NCBI GenBank assembly: GCA_000509225.1 | Contig: BAOK01000001.1 | Coordinates: 868,001 to 932,000, forward strand | Direction: 5' to 3' | Length of the DNA: 64,000 nucleotides | Source of the DNA: Parvibaculaceae bacterium Mf 1.05b.01 | GTDB taxonomy: Bacteria; Pseudomonadota; Alphaproteobacteria; Parvibaculales; Parvibaculaceae | In this document: one piece after another, positions 52,897-62,196 of the stretch | Position numbering within the stretch: position 1 is the first letter of the stretch | How the letters are laid out: each line of letters begins with the position of its first letter | Program-made: the position numbers and the translations under genes | The notes under the pieces: model-generated | What the model saw: only the letters and a program-made list of their open reading frames with translations | Databases searched by the model: none | Told to the model about the DNA's origin: nothing

Positions 52897-53919
52897 ATGA
52901 AGTTTGTTCGGATAGGACTTTTTGTGATCGGCGGTATTGCCGTCGTTCTGGGCGTTGTGCTCGCAAGCTTGATGCTGGTGCGCGATGACCTGAGTTCGTT
53001 TGACAGTTATTTCATTGCCTCCGAAGCAATAGCGGATCCGGCGATAACCGTCCGGTATATGGGTAACACCAACCTGCTTATTTCAGATGGGACCACAACG
53101 CTATTGACGGATGGGTGGTTTAGCCGACCGTCAACGAGTGAATTGTTGTTTGGCCAGATTGCTCCAGATATGGACGCGATCTCAGCCGCGATGAGCAAAG
53201 GGGAGATTGGTGAGGTTGCGGCAGTCATTCCTGTTCACAGCCACTACGATCATGCCATGGACTCACCGGAGGTTGCGCGGCGGACCGGCGCTTTGCTTGT
53301 TGGCTCTGAATCGACGGCGAATATCGGTCGAGGATGGGGATTACCAGAAGGCCAGATCCGCATTGTCGGTTCCGAAGAACCGATCCGTTTCGGGGACTTC
53401 ACGGTCACCCTCATCAAGTCTCAGCATTTCCAATTTCCTGATCCTGATATGGCCGCTGCGGCACTTGACGACCCAGTGATCACCGAACCGCTTGTCCCTC
53501 CAGTAAGTGCTCTCGACTATAAGATGGGTGGGGCCTACTCCATCCATGTGGCACATCCTTTGGGAACATTCCTGCTGCAAGGAAGTGCGGGCTATGTGAC
53601 AGGTGCGCTGGATGCGTACCGCGCCGATGTTGTGATCCTTGGCGTCGGTGGTGTTGCTGCGCAGACCAGATCATATCAGCAGGATTATTGGGAACAGATT
53701 GTCCGGGTTCTTCGCCCAGACCGCGTGTTTCCCGTCCATTGGGACAGTCTGACCGATCCGCTTCAGGATAAACCGGTCATGCCGAACATGCTCTGGTCGC
53801 GGGTTTTGGATTTTCAAGCCGAAGCCGGGGTCAATTATGCGCTCGACAATGCGCGTAAGGACGGTATTGATGCCGCGCTCTTTCCCATGTGGGAAGAGAT
53901 CGTTCTGTTCAAACAGTAG
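52897..53919 (+). CDS. Membrane-anchored MBL-fold hydrolase
   Basis: A 340-residue protein with an N-terminal helix (IGLFVIGGIAVVLGVVLASLMLV) that anchors or exports it. The MBL domain has VIPVHSHYDHAMD (HxHxDH), LIKSQH and a final FPVHWDS with a metal-binding His. This layout, with ITVRYMGNTNLLISDGTTTLLTDGWFSRP, resembles UlaG/RomA-like lactonases or zinc-dependent phospholipase D-like proteins. It is unlike the preceding MBL gene, so the pair is not a recent duplication. Confidence 0.82.
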   Translation: MKFVRIGLFVIGGIAVVLGVVLASLMLVRDDLSSFDSYFIASEAIADPAITVRYMGNTNLLISDGTTTLLTDGWFSRPSTSELLFGQIAPDMDAISAAMSKGEIGEVAAVIPVHSHYDHAMDSPEVARRTGALLVGSESTANIGRGWGLPEGQIRIVGSEEPIRFGDFTVTLIKSQHFQFPDPDMAAAALDDPVITEPLVPPVSALDYKMGGAYSIHVAHPLGTFLLQGSAGYVTGALDAYRADVVILGVGGVAAQTRSYQQDYWEQIVRVLRPDRVFPVHWDSLTDPLQDKPVMPNMLWSRVLDFQAEAGVNYALDNARKDGIDAALFPMWEEIVLFKQ

Positions 53920-53925
53920 GGGTTG

Positions 53926-54789
53926 TTAATGCAGCTTCGCCAGGAAAGCGTCGATTGCGTTTGAGACTTCTGGTTCGTCCAGGAAGGGCGCGTGCCCGCG
54001 GTCCTTTGCTGTCACCAATGTTAAGTTGTTATGTTCGGTCGCCATTTTCTCAGCGGTTGTCGTTGATAGCAGGTCTGAGTTTTCTCCCCGTACCAAAAGG
54101 ACGGGGACGTGGGAAAGGGCCTTGAATTCTTTCCACATGGTGGGAATGTTGCCGCGCATGAGCTTTGCCGCGCGGCGGAGGCCTGTACCAATGGCCGCGT
54201 CATAGTCCATTGCGGGCTTGCCGCCTTCGTCGCGAAACGTCATGCGGGCAAAGGCGTGCCATTTTTCACCAGGCATGTTGGGGAAATAGCGCTCATTCAT
54301 TTGTCTGATCGTAATGGCTGCATCTTCCCAGGTCGGCGGGACTTCCATCTTTCCCGCATAGCCCATGATGCGTTCAATGCCGGTCTTGTCGACCTCTGGC
54401 CCAATGTCATTCATCACAACGCCCTTAATCGCTGTGGGACGATGGAGGGCCATGTTCATGGCAACGAGACCACCGCGCGATGTACCGACGATGATCGCAT
54501 GGTTCACACCTGCCGCAGCCATTAGGTCAAGCGTGTCACGCATTTCATTGAGGGGCGTGTAATCGGTCCAGCCTTTGGCATATTCAGATCTTCCGCGCCC
54601 TCTGAAGTCGGGACAGATGACACGGCGGTCATGCGACAGTCTCTCGGCAAGGTCAGCGAAGTCTTTAGAGTTTCTTGTCAGGCCGGGAAGGCAAAGAAGG
54701 GGTGTTTTTGGCGATGCTCGCGAGCCATAGTCTCGTGCATAGAGCTTCAGACCTTCCTGCGAATAGTAGTGAATGTCCTGGAATGTCAT
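53926..54789 (-). CDS. Alpha/beta hydrolase
   Basis: A 287-residue esterase or lipase-like enzyme. CLPGLTRNSKDFADLAERLS is the oxyanion-hole loop and DFRGRGRSEY follows. The nucleophile elbow is GTSRGGLVAMN (Ser), the acid is in VLLVRGENSDLL, and DRGHAPFLDEPE holds His. The enzyme is complete. The substrate is unknown. It is on the minus strand, convergent with the MBL gene and 66 bases downstream of the slt gene stop side, so it may be read with slt. Confidence 0.87.
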   Translation of the reverse strand: MTFQDIHYYSQEGLKLYARDYGSRASPKTPLLCLPGLTRNSKDFADLAERLSHDRRVICPDFRGRGRSEYAKGWTDYTPLNEMRDTLDLMAAAGVNHAIIVGTSRGGLVAMNMALHRPTAIKGVVMNDIGPEVDKTGIERIMGYAGKMEVPPTWEDAAITIRQMNERYFPNMPGEKWHAFARMTFRDEGGKPAMDYDAAIGTGLRRAAKLMRGNIPTMWKEFKALSHVPVLLVRGENSDLLSTTTAEKMATEHNNLTLVTAKDRGHAPFLDEPEVSNAIDAFLAKLH

Positions 54790-54855
54790 GCGCCTGCATC
54801 TCCTAATCGCGTTGTCGCAATCATCGATAGTTCGCGTGACTGCTGCAAGCGTCTT

Positions 54856-57591
54856 TTAGCCGCCGAAGGTGTCATCGGCGATGGGCAACATCGTACCCGG
54901 TTCCTGGGTCGAGGGAGCTGCGGGCTGTCCAATGACTTGTCGGGTTGGCTTGAAATCAGCGGGTGCCCTTGGTGCGTCAATTCCAGGCGGGGGTCGCAGG
55001 GTGATCGGTGCCGTGCTGCGGGCAATCGGCTGAGGCTCGGGAGCGCTCAGTACCGGAGCCTCAGGAGCTGCAGGCGGGATCAATGTAGGCGCAGCTGGTG
55101 TCGTGGCGGTGAGAGCTGGTTGAGCCACCGGTTCTAAGATGGGTGCTGGCGCGGCAACAACAGGTGGGCGATAGCTCGGATCGTCCTCCTCCACCACCGG
55201 CATCATTGCGCCGTCCGTTAGGGTGACGTCGGTAGGTACCTCCAGTGTGGGAGCAGGTGCCGGCGGAGCAGTGACTTGTGGTGCAGGGGTCTCAGGCGCT
55301 GGCTGTAATGGGGCAGGCGGCGGAACGGAGGGGCGTGCCGGATTTGGCGCCGGAATATCACGTCTTGTAGTCGGCAATGCAGCCACAGTGGGAGATGCCG
55401 GGGGAGATGCCGGGACTGCAATCGGAGGAGGCGCTGATGCTGGCGCAGCGAGCGGGGTTAGTTGGGACCGCGGCTTGGGTGTTGTCTGGATAATGGGGGC
55501 GGACCCATCATAGCGCGCGATGTCCTGTTCTATCTTCAGATCAACCGCCCGTCCTTGAAGGCGCGCTCGGTAGACCTGCACATTTTCAATAACGCGCTGC
55601 ACGTAGTTGCGGGTCTCCGTGAACGGGATGTTCTCCATCCAGTCGATGGGATCAACCGCCGGGTCTCGGGGGTCGCCATAGCGCTCAACCCATTGGGACA
55701 CGCGGTGTGCGCCTGCATTGTAGGCCGCGATGGTCATGATGTAGGAGCCAGCAAAATCATCCAGCAAGTCACTCAAATGGGCAGACCCAAGGGTGGCGTT
55801 GTAGCTTGGGTCGTCTGTGAGCCGGGCCCGTTGATAGGGGACGCCGATCTGGCGGGCGACAGCGCGGGCGGTTCTTGGCATGAGCTGCATCAGGCCCCTG
55901 GCCCCAGCGTGACTTATGGCGCGCGGGTTGAATTCGCTTTCCTGACGAGAGAGGCCATAGACCAGCGCCGGTTCAACCGGTTTGCCAACCTGCGTAAAGG
56001 CAGGGAGCACTGCGGTCGGGTAGCTTCGTTCGGGTAATGAAATGCCGCGCCCCGCGGCAATTTTCGCGACCCGTACCGACAGGTTGGGCAGCTCTCGTTC
56101 AACCATCAGGTCTGCCAGGGCAGCAAGGGCTGTTGAATCTTGAAGCGTATTGGCCAGCTCGATGACGAAACTGCGGGCAAGACTGTCCTCGCCAGCTTCA
56201 TTCATGAGCTCGAAGGCACGAACCATGTCATTGGCGGCAAGGACGCCGCTTTGGGCGGCCGTTGGGGAAGGTGCAGTCGGCAGCTGCAGGAGCGCACTGC
56301 CACCGGAAGACAGGCGGGACGTCGCCAGTTGACCATAGAAGGTGGTTGGGTAGCTGCTGGCCTGCCTGTAATAGCCGCGCGCTTCGTCTGTACGACCACG
56401 CGCTTCGGCGGCTCGACCCATCCAATAGGCGCCCCGCGACTTACTGATGGGGGTTGTGACACCTGCTGCCAGGGTCTGGAAGTGGACGAAAGCTCTGTCG
56501 GAATCGTTCAGATATTGAAGCGCGATCCAGCCGGCAAGGAATTCGCCCTCGGCGAAAGCAACACCTCTGTTATGACCGTGACCGGTCGCAAGACCGTAAG
56601 CTTCCTGATAATGACCTTCTTTAAGTGCTTTTCGGGCAAGGATTTTTCGCTCTGTCCATGCCCGATCGGGCCGGGCAATGGAATGAGTGGCAGTGGGGGG
56701 TGTCAGCAGAAGTGGAATGGCCGTCTGCTCCTGGCCGCGTCGCCTTAGATATCGTGCATGATCAAAGAGAAGGCCAGCATCAGCGCGCAAGCTTGTCGGT
56801 ACGCGGGTGACGGCACTTTCAGCGCCACGGGACCTCGACGCCAGTTTCAGGCGCGCATCTGCGAGCGCCCGGGCCTCTGAATTGACGAGCTGGAGCATCC
56901 GGCGCCCGTCAGCAAACCGTTGTTCCCAGATAAGGCGATTGAGACGGTCCTCGTGAGCTTGAGCGGGTAGATGCGCCCCATATTTCTTGAGGATTTCTGC
57001 TTCCCGCGAGCGGGAGAACTGATGCTCTACCCAGGCACGCTGAATCCAGGTAGCCCCATCAACTTGCTGGCCGCTGTTTAGAAGTGCCTCGCCAAGCCGT
57101 ACCTTACCTTCGCCGGTGAGGGGATCACGGGTAGCAAACCAGGCGATGACGTCCGCATCCCGCATTGGATAGTCGGTGAGCGCTTCCTCAGCTCGGCGGG
57201 AGAGGCGGTCCTGCCTTGGCCAGTGAGGGTATTGCTCCTGGAAAGCCACAACCTCAGCGACAGTAGACCCGGTTCCTTCCTTCTGGAAGCGCAGCCAGTT
57301 CAGGATGGCCTGTGCGGTTGGGTCGCTGATCTGTCGGGCGAAGGTGCGGACTTCCATCCACTTGCCTTTTTCCCGGGCATCTAGACCATCCCACAGCGCA
57401 TGACCGTCCGCCTCACTCAACAGATCGGAGGGGGGAGGTGGCGTTGGTTTGGTTAAAGGAATGGGCACGGCGCCAAGCACCGTCGTGCTGAGCGCAAAAG
57501 TGACCGCCAAGCCTAATGCACTGGCTTTCAGACTGGCAAAAGATGGACTCAACTCGCGATACCCCACGTTATGCCCCGACCTCTTCTGCAT
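54856..57591 (-). CDS. slt: Soluble-type lytic murein transglycosylase with Pro/Ala-rich tail
   Basis: A 911-residue periplasmic enzyme that cleaves the glycan strand of peptidoglycan with 1,6-anhydro ends. After an N-terminal signal-like helix (ALGLAVTFALSTTVLGA) comes a long superhelical U-domain. The SLT domain carries YGLSRQESEFNPRAISHAGARGLMQLMP (catalytic Glu) and IAAYNAGAHRVSQWVERYG. The last about 230 residues are a low-complexity Pro/Ala tail. ATG 57591 is chosen. A GTG at 57606 adds five residues. Confidence 0.93.
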   Translation of the reverse strand: MQKRSGHNVGYRELSPSFASLKASALGLAVTFALSTTVLGAVPIPLTKPTPPPPSDLLSEADGHALWDGLDAREKGKWMEVRTFARQISDPTAQAILNWLRFQKEGTGSTVAEVVAFQEQYPHWPRQDRLSRRAEEALTDYPMRDADVIAWFATRDPLTGEGKVRLGEALLNSGQQVDGATWIQRAWVEHQFSRSREAEILKKYGAHLPAQAHEDRLNRLIWEQRFADGRRMLQLVNSEARALADARLKLASRSRGAESAVTRVPTSLRADAGLLFDHARYLRRRGQEQTAIPLLLTPPTATHSIARPDRAWTERKILARKALKEGHYQEAYGLATGHGHNRGVAFAEGEFLAGWIALQYLNDSDRAFVHFQTLAAGVTTPISKSRGAYWMGRAAEARGRTDEARGYYRQASSYPTTFYGQLATSRLSSGGSALLQLPTAPSPTAAQSGVLAANDMVRAFELMNEAGEDSLARSFVIELANTLQDSTALAALADLMVERELPNLSVRVAKIAAGRGISLPERSYPTAVLPAFTQVGKPVEPALVYGLSRQESEFNPRAISHAGARGLMQLMPRTARAVARQIGVPYQRARLTDDPSYNATLGSAHLSDLLDDFAGSYIMTIAAYNAGAHRVSQWVERYGDPRDPAVDPIDWMENIPFTETRNYVQRVIENVQVYRARLQGRAVDLKIEQDIARYDGSAPIIQTTPKPRSQLTPLAAPASAPPPIAVPASPPASPTVAALPTTRRDIPAPNPARPSVPPPAPLQPAPETPAPQVTAPPAPAPTLEVPTDVTLTDGAMMPVVEEDDPSYRPPVVAAPAPILEPVAQPALTATTPAAPTLIPPAAPEAPVLSAPEPQPIARSTAPITLRPPPGIDAPRAPADFKPTRQVIGQPAAPSTQEPGTMLPIADDTFGG

Positions 57592-57606
57592 ATTGGCACT
57601 GGGCAC

Positions 57607-57915
57607 AACCTAACCGGTGCCCGACTCATTTCCATGAAAGCACACTTCATTTTCCTTCCGAAGTCGCCTTTTTTGTGGCGAAAGCTGTCACCGGAATCAG
57701 AAAACGGGGCTTTCCAAGAGAAAGCGTACAATTGTCGGCGGTCACTTGCCAGTAACAGTCGTATGTGGCCTTCAGTCTGGTTAATTTGCCCCGCTAAGCG
57801 CCTCATTCTGTTGCGATTTGACGGGAATTGGCTGTATGGTCCGCGCCTCATACCAAAGCGCTGTTCGGCGAGTTAACCGTCGGCAGCGGATGATGATCAC
57901 TCAGGAGCTAGAGAG
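57607..57915. other. Divergent region between slt and dapA
   Basis: 309 bases. It holds a 6-bp hairpin GGGCAC/GTGCCC with a 10-base loop (57601-57622). A frame of 101 residues on the plus strand looks non-coding. A GGAGCTAGAGAG near the end is the dapA ribosome-binding site. Promoters of both genes must be here, but I see no clear motif. Confidence 0.5.
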
Positions 57916-58788
57916 ATGTTTAAAGGGTCAATTGTCGCGCTTGTCACACCGTTCAAAAACGGTGCGGTCGACAAAGACGCTTTTTCGCGTCTGGTGGAGT
58001 GGCATATCGCAGAAGGAACTCATGGTCTGGTGCCATGTGGGACGACTGGCGAGTCGCCTACCTTGAGTGCAGACGAGCATATGAGCGTCGTGGCGCATTG
58101 TGTTGACGTGACAGCCGGACGCATTCCGGTCATTGCCGGGACTGGTTCTAACAATACGGCAGAAGCGCTTGAATTCACCCAGCATGCGAAGGATGTCGGG
58201 GCTGATGGTGCCCTCATTGTTACGCCTTACTACAACAAGCCAACACAGGCGGGGCTCTATGCCCACTTCAAGGCTATCAATGATGCGGTTGATATTCCGA
58301 TCCTTATCTACAATATCCCGCCACGCAGTGTGATCGACATGAGCGTTGAGACGATGACGGAGCTCTCAAAGCTCAAGAATATCATTGGAGTAAAAGATGC
58401 CACAGCGGACCTATCGCGGGTGAGTTCTCAGCGGCTGGCGATGGGTCCTGATTTTAATCAGCTCTCAGGCGAAGACGCGACAGCGCTTGGTTATATGGCG
58501 CATGGCGGCCATGGCTGTATTTCCGTTGCAGCAAATGTGGCGCCGAAGCTTTGTGCGCAGTTCCAGAGCGCGTGCATGCAAGGAAATTTTGATGCAGCAC
58601 TCGAGCTTCAGGACAAACTGATGCCGCTTCATACGGCACTCTTCCTGGAGGCGAGTCCGGCGCCAGCAAAATATGCGCTTGAGAAACTTGGTATGTGCGG
58701 TAGCGAAATCCGGCTGCCGCTCGTTCCCATTGAACCGTCGACGCGCGATGCCGTCGATGCGGCTCTAAAACATGCGGGGCTGCTTTAG
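57916..58788 (+). CDS. dapA: 4-hydroxy-tetrahydrodipicolinate synthase
   Basis: A 290-residue aldolase that condenses pyruvate and aspartate semialdehyde in lysine/diaminopimelate synthesis. It has [15 protein letters not shown] (substrate motif), [11 protein letters not shown] and [30 protein letters not shown] holds the Schiff-base Lys, and [25 protein letters not shown] follows. Length is normal. The gene is followed by smpB after 12 bases, a conserved alphaproteobacterial pair. Confidence 0.96.
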   Translation: MFKGSIVALVTPFKNGAVDKDAFSRLVEWHIAEGTHGLVPCGTTGESPTLSADEHMSVVAHCVDVTAGRIPVIAGTGSNNTAEALEFTQHAKDVGADGALIVTPYYNKPTQAGLYAHFKAINDAVDIPILIYNIPPRSVIDMSVETMTELSKLKNIIGVKDATADLSRVSSQRLAMGPDFNQLSGEDATALGYMAHGGHGCISVAANVAPKLCAQFQSACMQGNFDAALELQDKLMPLHTALFLEASPAPAKYALEKLGMCGSEIRLPLVPIEPSTRDAVDAALKHAGLL

Positions 58789-58800
58789 CAGTTAGGACCC

Positions 58801-59298
58801 ATGTCTTCCAAAAGCGGTGGCGCCAAGAAGAGACGCGGTGAAGACGGCAAGAAGATTGTCGCTGACAACCGGAAGGCGCGCTACGACTATTCCATTGATG
58901 ACGTTTTCGAGGCGGGCATCGTGCTGCGCGGTACGGAAGTGAAAGCTTTGCGCGAAGGAAAAGCGAGCCTCGGTGAAGCTTATGCGGAAGTGAAAGAGGG
59001 GGAGGCCTTCCTGGTCAATGCCTTTATCCCGGAATATCTGCAGGCAAACCGCTTCAATCATGAGCCCAAGCGTGTGCGCAAGCTGTTGCTTCATGCTCGC
59101 GAAATCGAAAAGATGGGTGCTGCGGTGCAGCGCAAAGGCATGACGCTCGTCCCACTCAAGATTTACTTCAACGACAAGGGACGTGTGAAAATTGAGCTTG
59201 GTCTGGCGCGAGGCAAGAGGCAAGCTGATAAGCGTCAGACCGAAAAAGACCGTAGCTGGCAGCGCGACAAAGCTCGACTGATGCGGGAAAAAGGCTAA
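58801..59298 (+). CDS. smpB: SsrA-binding protein SmpB
   Basis: A 165-residue tmRNA partner in ribosome rescue. It begins [39 protein letters not shown], has [34 protein letters not shown], and ends in the basic tail [28 protein letters not shown] that reaches the mRNA channel. The N terminus is unusually basic and Gly/Ser rich ([18 protein letters not shown]). The gene follows dapA after 12 bases. RNase R, encoded at 10279, is its functional partner. Confidence 0.96.
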   Translation: MSSKSGGAKKRRGEDGKKIVADNRKARYDYSIDDVFEAGIVLRGTEVKALREGKASLGEAYAEVKEGEAFLVNAFIPEYLQANRFNHEPKRVRKLLLHAREIEKMGAAVQRKGMTLVPLKIYFNDKGRVKIELGLARGKRQADKRQTEKDRSWQRDKARLMREKG

Positions 59299-59320
59299 TT
59301 CCTCTGGAGGAGAGAGCAGT

Positions 59321-60010
59321 ATGAGTGATGACGATCAGAAATCTGGTGACCCTCAAGGTTTGATTGGTCAGATCAAAGACAAGCTCATTTCGTCTAAACA
59401 GAAGACCGCAGAGCAGGGGCGCCATTTGACGGGCATGCCAGATGCTGAGCGCGCAGATCGTCTGCCACCAGGGCAGCACCGCGTTGACAAGTGGCCGGTG
59501 CTGGATCTTGGCATTCAGCCTGACCTGCCAAAAGAAAGCTGGGAACTTACGATCGATGGGGCGGTTGAAAACCCGGTGTCGTGGAACTGGGACAGCTTCA
59601 TGGCGCAGCCGCAATTCTCGCATGTGTCAGACATCCATTGTGTGACGACCTGGAGCCGGTATGACAACCGTTGGGATGGCGTGTCGGGTGCGCACATACT
59701 AGATGTCGTCAAACCTACAGCTGCTGCAAAGCATCTGATCTTTCATTCGTATGATGGGTACACAACCAACATTCGATTGGAGATGTTCCAAGATGAGGAT
59801 GTTCTGCTGGCCCATTCGTGGGAAGGCGCACCTCTCACTCGAGAGCATGGCGCACCCGTGCGCGTGATCATTCCAAAATGGTATTTCTGGAAGAGTGCGA
59901 AATGGATCAAACGGATCGAGTTTTCAGAAATTGATCAACCGGGTTTCTGGGAAGTGCGCGGTTATAATAATGATGGCGATCCCTGGAAAGAGGATCGCTA
60001 CTCGATGTAA
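59321..60010 (+). CDS. SUOX-like molybdopterin oxidoreductase
   Basis: A 229-residue protein of the sulfite oxidase fold without heme or dimerisation domains. HCVTTWSRYDNRWDGVSGAHI carries the conserved Cys that ligates molybdenum, and SYDGYTTNIRLEMFQDEDVLLAHSWEGAPLTREHGAPVRVIIP continues the domain. A lead of about 40 residues has no Tat signal, so the protein is probably cytosolic, unlike MsrP (YedY). The donor is unknown. GGAGGAGAG precedes the ATG. A sulfatase gene follows after 29 bases. Confidence 0.87.
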   Translation: MSDDDQKSGDPQGLIGQIKDKLISSKQKTAEQGRHLTGMPDAERADRLPPGQHRVDKWPVLDLGIQPDLPKESWELTIDGAVENPVSWNWDSFMAQPQFSHVSDIHCVTTWSRYDNRWDGVSGAHILDVVKPTAAAKHLIFHSYDGYTTNIRLEMFQDEDVLLAHSWEGAPLTREHGAPVRVIIPKWYFWKSAKWIKRIEFSEIDQPGFWEVRGYNNDGDPWKEDRYSM

Positions 60011-60039
60011 CAAGCGTCGAGTTCACGTCTGGGGGGACT

Positions 60040-61518
60040 ATGAACTTTCGAAACTGGGTGGCACTTCTATGCACCCTTGGGGCTCTTCTTGTTTTTCCTG
60101 CTCAGGCGCGGACTGAGAAGCCCAACATTGTCATCATCCTGGCGGATGATCTGGGCTATGGGGATATTGGTGCTTTCGGCGCGACCGACATTGCCACTCC
60201 CCATATTGACGGTCTCGCAGAGCGCGGTATCCGGTTCACCGACTTTTACGCTGCGCATAATGTCTGCAGCCCGTCGCGGGCGTCGCTGTTGACCGGACGC
60301 CATTCCAAACGGATGGGGATCTCTCATGTGTTTCAGGACAGTTCTCCCGATGGCATGCCGCTTGAGGAAGTCACCATCGCAGAGATGCTGAAGGATGAAG
60401 GCTATGCGACCGGTCTTGTCGGTAAGTGGCATCTGGGGTCTCAGGACCGCTACATGCCCTGGAACCAGGGCTTTGACAGCTTCCAGGGTGTTCCCTACAG
60501 CAATGATATGGGGAATTTCTTTTGGTATGATGAGCAGGAGATCGTCTATGAGCCGATTGATCAGGCCTATTTGACCCAGCGCTATACAGAAAAGGCAGTC
60601 GACTTTATTGGTGCAAACAAAGAAGAACCGTTTTTTCTCTATCTTGCTCACAGCATGCCTCATGTTCCGATCTACGCCTCACCAGACTTTCTGGGGACGA
60701 GCGAGCGCGGTCTCTATGGCGACGTGGTTCAAGAGCTGGATTGGAGTGTTGGGCAGGTAGTAAAAGCGCTGGAAGACGCTGGCGTTTTAGAGAATACGCT
60801 TGTGCTTTTCACCAGTGACAATGGGCCTTGGTTGCCCATGGGCAGCCATGGTGGTGAAACAGGCGGCCTGCGGGATGGAAAGGGCACAACGTTTGATGGC
60901 GGACACAAGGTGCCGACTGTCGCCTATCTCGGTGGTGGTGTTTCTGGTGTGACCGTCGCAGCGCCGGTCTCCATGCTTGATCTATTGCCGACGATTGCCA
61001 ATCTCACGGGGGCGACCGTCCCCGGTGATCGGGTGATAGACGGGCGGGATGTCACCGGCGTGTTCACTGGTGAAGATGCTGGAGACCCCATTCCGTATTT
61101 TTACTATGAGGCTTTTAATAGCCAGGTTGATGCCGTGCGCCTCGGAGAGTGGAAGCTTAAGCGCGAGCGGAGCTTTTGGGTGCCAGACCTCATCATGTCG
61201 ACAATCTTGAGATGGGGAGAGTTTTCGCACGAAGAATTGTTGTTCAACCTGGAGAGTGATCCGGGTGAGACTGAAAATGTCATTGATGACAATCCAGACA
61301 TTGCTGAAAAATTGCGGGTGGTTTTGGCTGAGGGGGACCAGATTGAGGCCGATGGTCGGATGCTCGTTATGATAGGGACCGGTGCTGACCGAGCAGGGTA
61401 TGAACGCCTGCTCATCAGTGCCGGTGTTGTTGGCCTTGTTCTTATTAGTGCCTTGCTTGTGATTCTTTTTGGGCTGTGGCGCGGGGGCAAAGGGCTGCTG
61501 CGCAAGGTCTTTCCCTGA
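60040..61518 (+). CDS. Type I sulfatase, membrane-anchored
   Basis: A 492-residue arylsulfatase-like enzyme. A signal peptide (LLCTLGALLVFPAQA) is followed by PNIVIILADDLGYGDIGAFGA (metal Asp pair). HNVCSPSRASLLTGRH has Cys76, which would be converted to formylglycine. The middle carries GKWHLGSQDRYMP and LFTSDNGPW. A helix near the C terminus (LLISAGVVGLVLISALLVILFGLW) anchors it, so it acts on the outer side of the inner membrane. The substrate is a sulfate ester, not identified. A terminator follows 11 bases after the stop. Confidence 0.92.
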   Translation: MNFRNWVALLCTLGALLVFPAQARTEKPNIVIILADDLGYGDIGAFGATDIATPHIDGLAERGIRFTDFYAAHNVCSPSRASLLTGRHSKRMGISHVFQDSSPDGMPLEEVTIAEMLKDEGYATGLVGKWHLGSQDRYMPWNQGFDSFQGVPYSNDMGNFFWYDEQEIVYEPIDQAYLTQRYTEKAVDFIGANKEEPFFLYLAHSMPHVPIYASPDFLGTSERGLYGDVVQELDWSVGQVVKALEDAGVLENTLVLFTSDNGPWLPMGSHGGETGGLRDGKGTTFDGGHKVPTVAYLGGGVSGVTVAAPVSMLDLLPTIANLTGATVPGDRVIDGRDVTGVFTGEDAGDPIPYFYYEAFNSQVDAVRLGEWKLKRERSFWVPDLIMSTILRWGEFSHEELLFNLESDPGETENVIDDNPDIAEKLRVVLAEGDQIEADGRMLVMIGTGADRAGYERLLISAGVVGLVLISALLVILFGLWRGGKGLLRKVFP

Positions 61519-61529
61519 TGTTTGGCTGA

Positions 61530-61562
61530 AAGGCCGCGCTTTGTGGGCGCGGCCTTCCGTTT
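61530..61562 (+). terminator. Rho-independent terminator after sulfatase
   Basis: Arms AAGGCCGCGC and GCGCGGCCTT form a perfect 10-bp stem with a 7-base loop, then a short T-rich stretch (CCGTTTG). It sits between convergent genes. Confidence 0.75.
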
Positions 61563-61564
61563 GA

Positions 61565-62182
61565 TCAGGCTGCTTCGAGAAGACCTTCGGCCTCTAGAGC
61601 AGCTCGGACATGGGGCCGCATGTTCATACGCTCACGGAAAGCAAAAACTTTCTTCCAGGTATTTAGCTCCAACCCTGATGCTTCAACCCAGCGCAGGACA
61701 ACGAACAAGTAGATGTCTGCGACCGAAAGTTTGTTGTCGACAAAATATTCGCGTCCATCACCAAAGGTGGTCTCCAGATATTCGAGATGTTTGATGATGA
61801 GAGCTTGGGCTCTTTCTTTGGCTGCATCGTCGGTACTTGCGGAGAAGAAGGGGCTGAATGATTTGTGGAAATCGGATGCAATGAAGCTCAATCCTTCTTG
61901 AACCCGAGCGCGTGCCATGAGTTCGATCGGCAGCGCCAACTCATGTTCGGGCGTTTGCGATACAAGGTATTGAACCAATGCCGAGCCCTCAGTGAGGATA
62001 TCGCCATTGGCGAACTCCAGAGCAGGCACCCGTGCTTTGGCATTGATCCCTGCATAGGCTGACCCTGTTTCTGTTTGTCCTTTGGAAGGGTCGTATCGTT
62101 CAAGGCTGAACTCCATGCCCAGTTCACGAAGGATAATATGGGTAGCAAGAGAGCAGGATGCGGGAACGTAGTAGAGTTTCAT
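61565..62182 (-). CDS. Glutathione S-transferase, beta-type
   Basis: A 205-residue GST. MKLYYVPASCSLATHIILRELGMEF has the SCSLATHI motif of bacterial beta-class GSTs with the catalytic Cys. KARVPALEFANGDILTEGSALVQYLVSQTPE supplies the GSH binding region, and YFVDNKLSVADIYLFVVLRW the helical domain. ATG 62182 follows AAGGAA at 5-bases distance, and an upstream frame start at 62197 lies on the preceding stop. It is 14 bases downstream of the nitronate monooxygenase gene, in one unit. Confidence 0.92.
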   Translation of the reverse strand: MKLYYVPASCSLATHIILRELGMEFSLERYDPSKGQTETGSAYAGINAKARVPALEFANGDILTEGSALVQYLVSQTPEHELALPIELMARARVQEGLSFIASDFHKSFSPFFSASTDDAAKERAQALIIKHLEYLETTFGDGREYFVDNKLSVADIYLFVVLRWVEASGLELNTWKKVFAFRERMNMRPHVRAALEAEGLLEAA

Positions 62183-62196
62183 GGGGGTTCCTTTCA

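Noticed and set aside
57571-57876. 101-residue plus-strand frame between slt and dapA
   Set aside because: No ribosome-binding site, ordinary random composition, and it starts inside the slt coding region.
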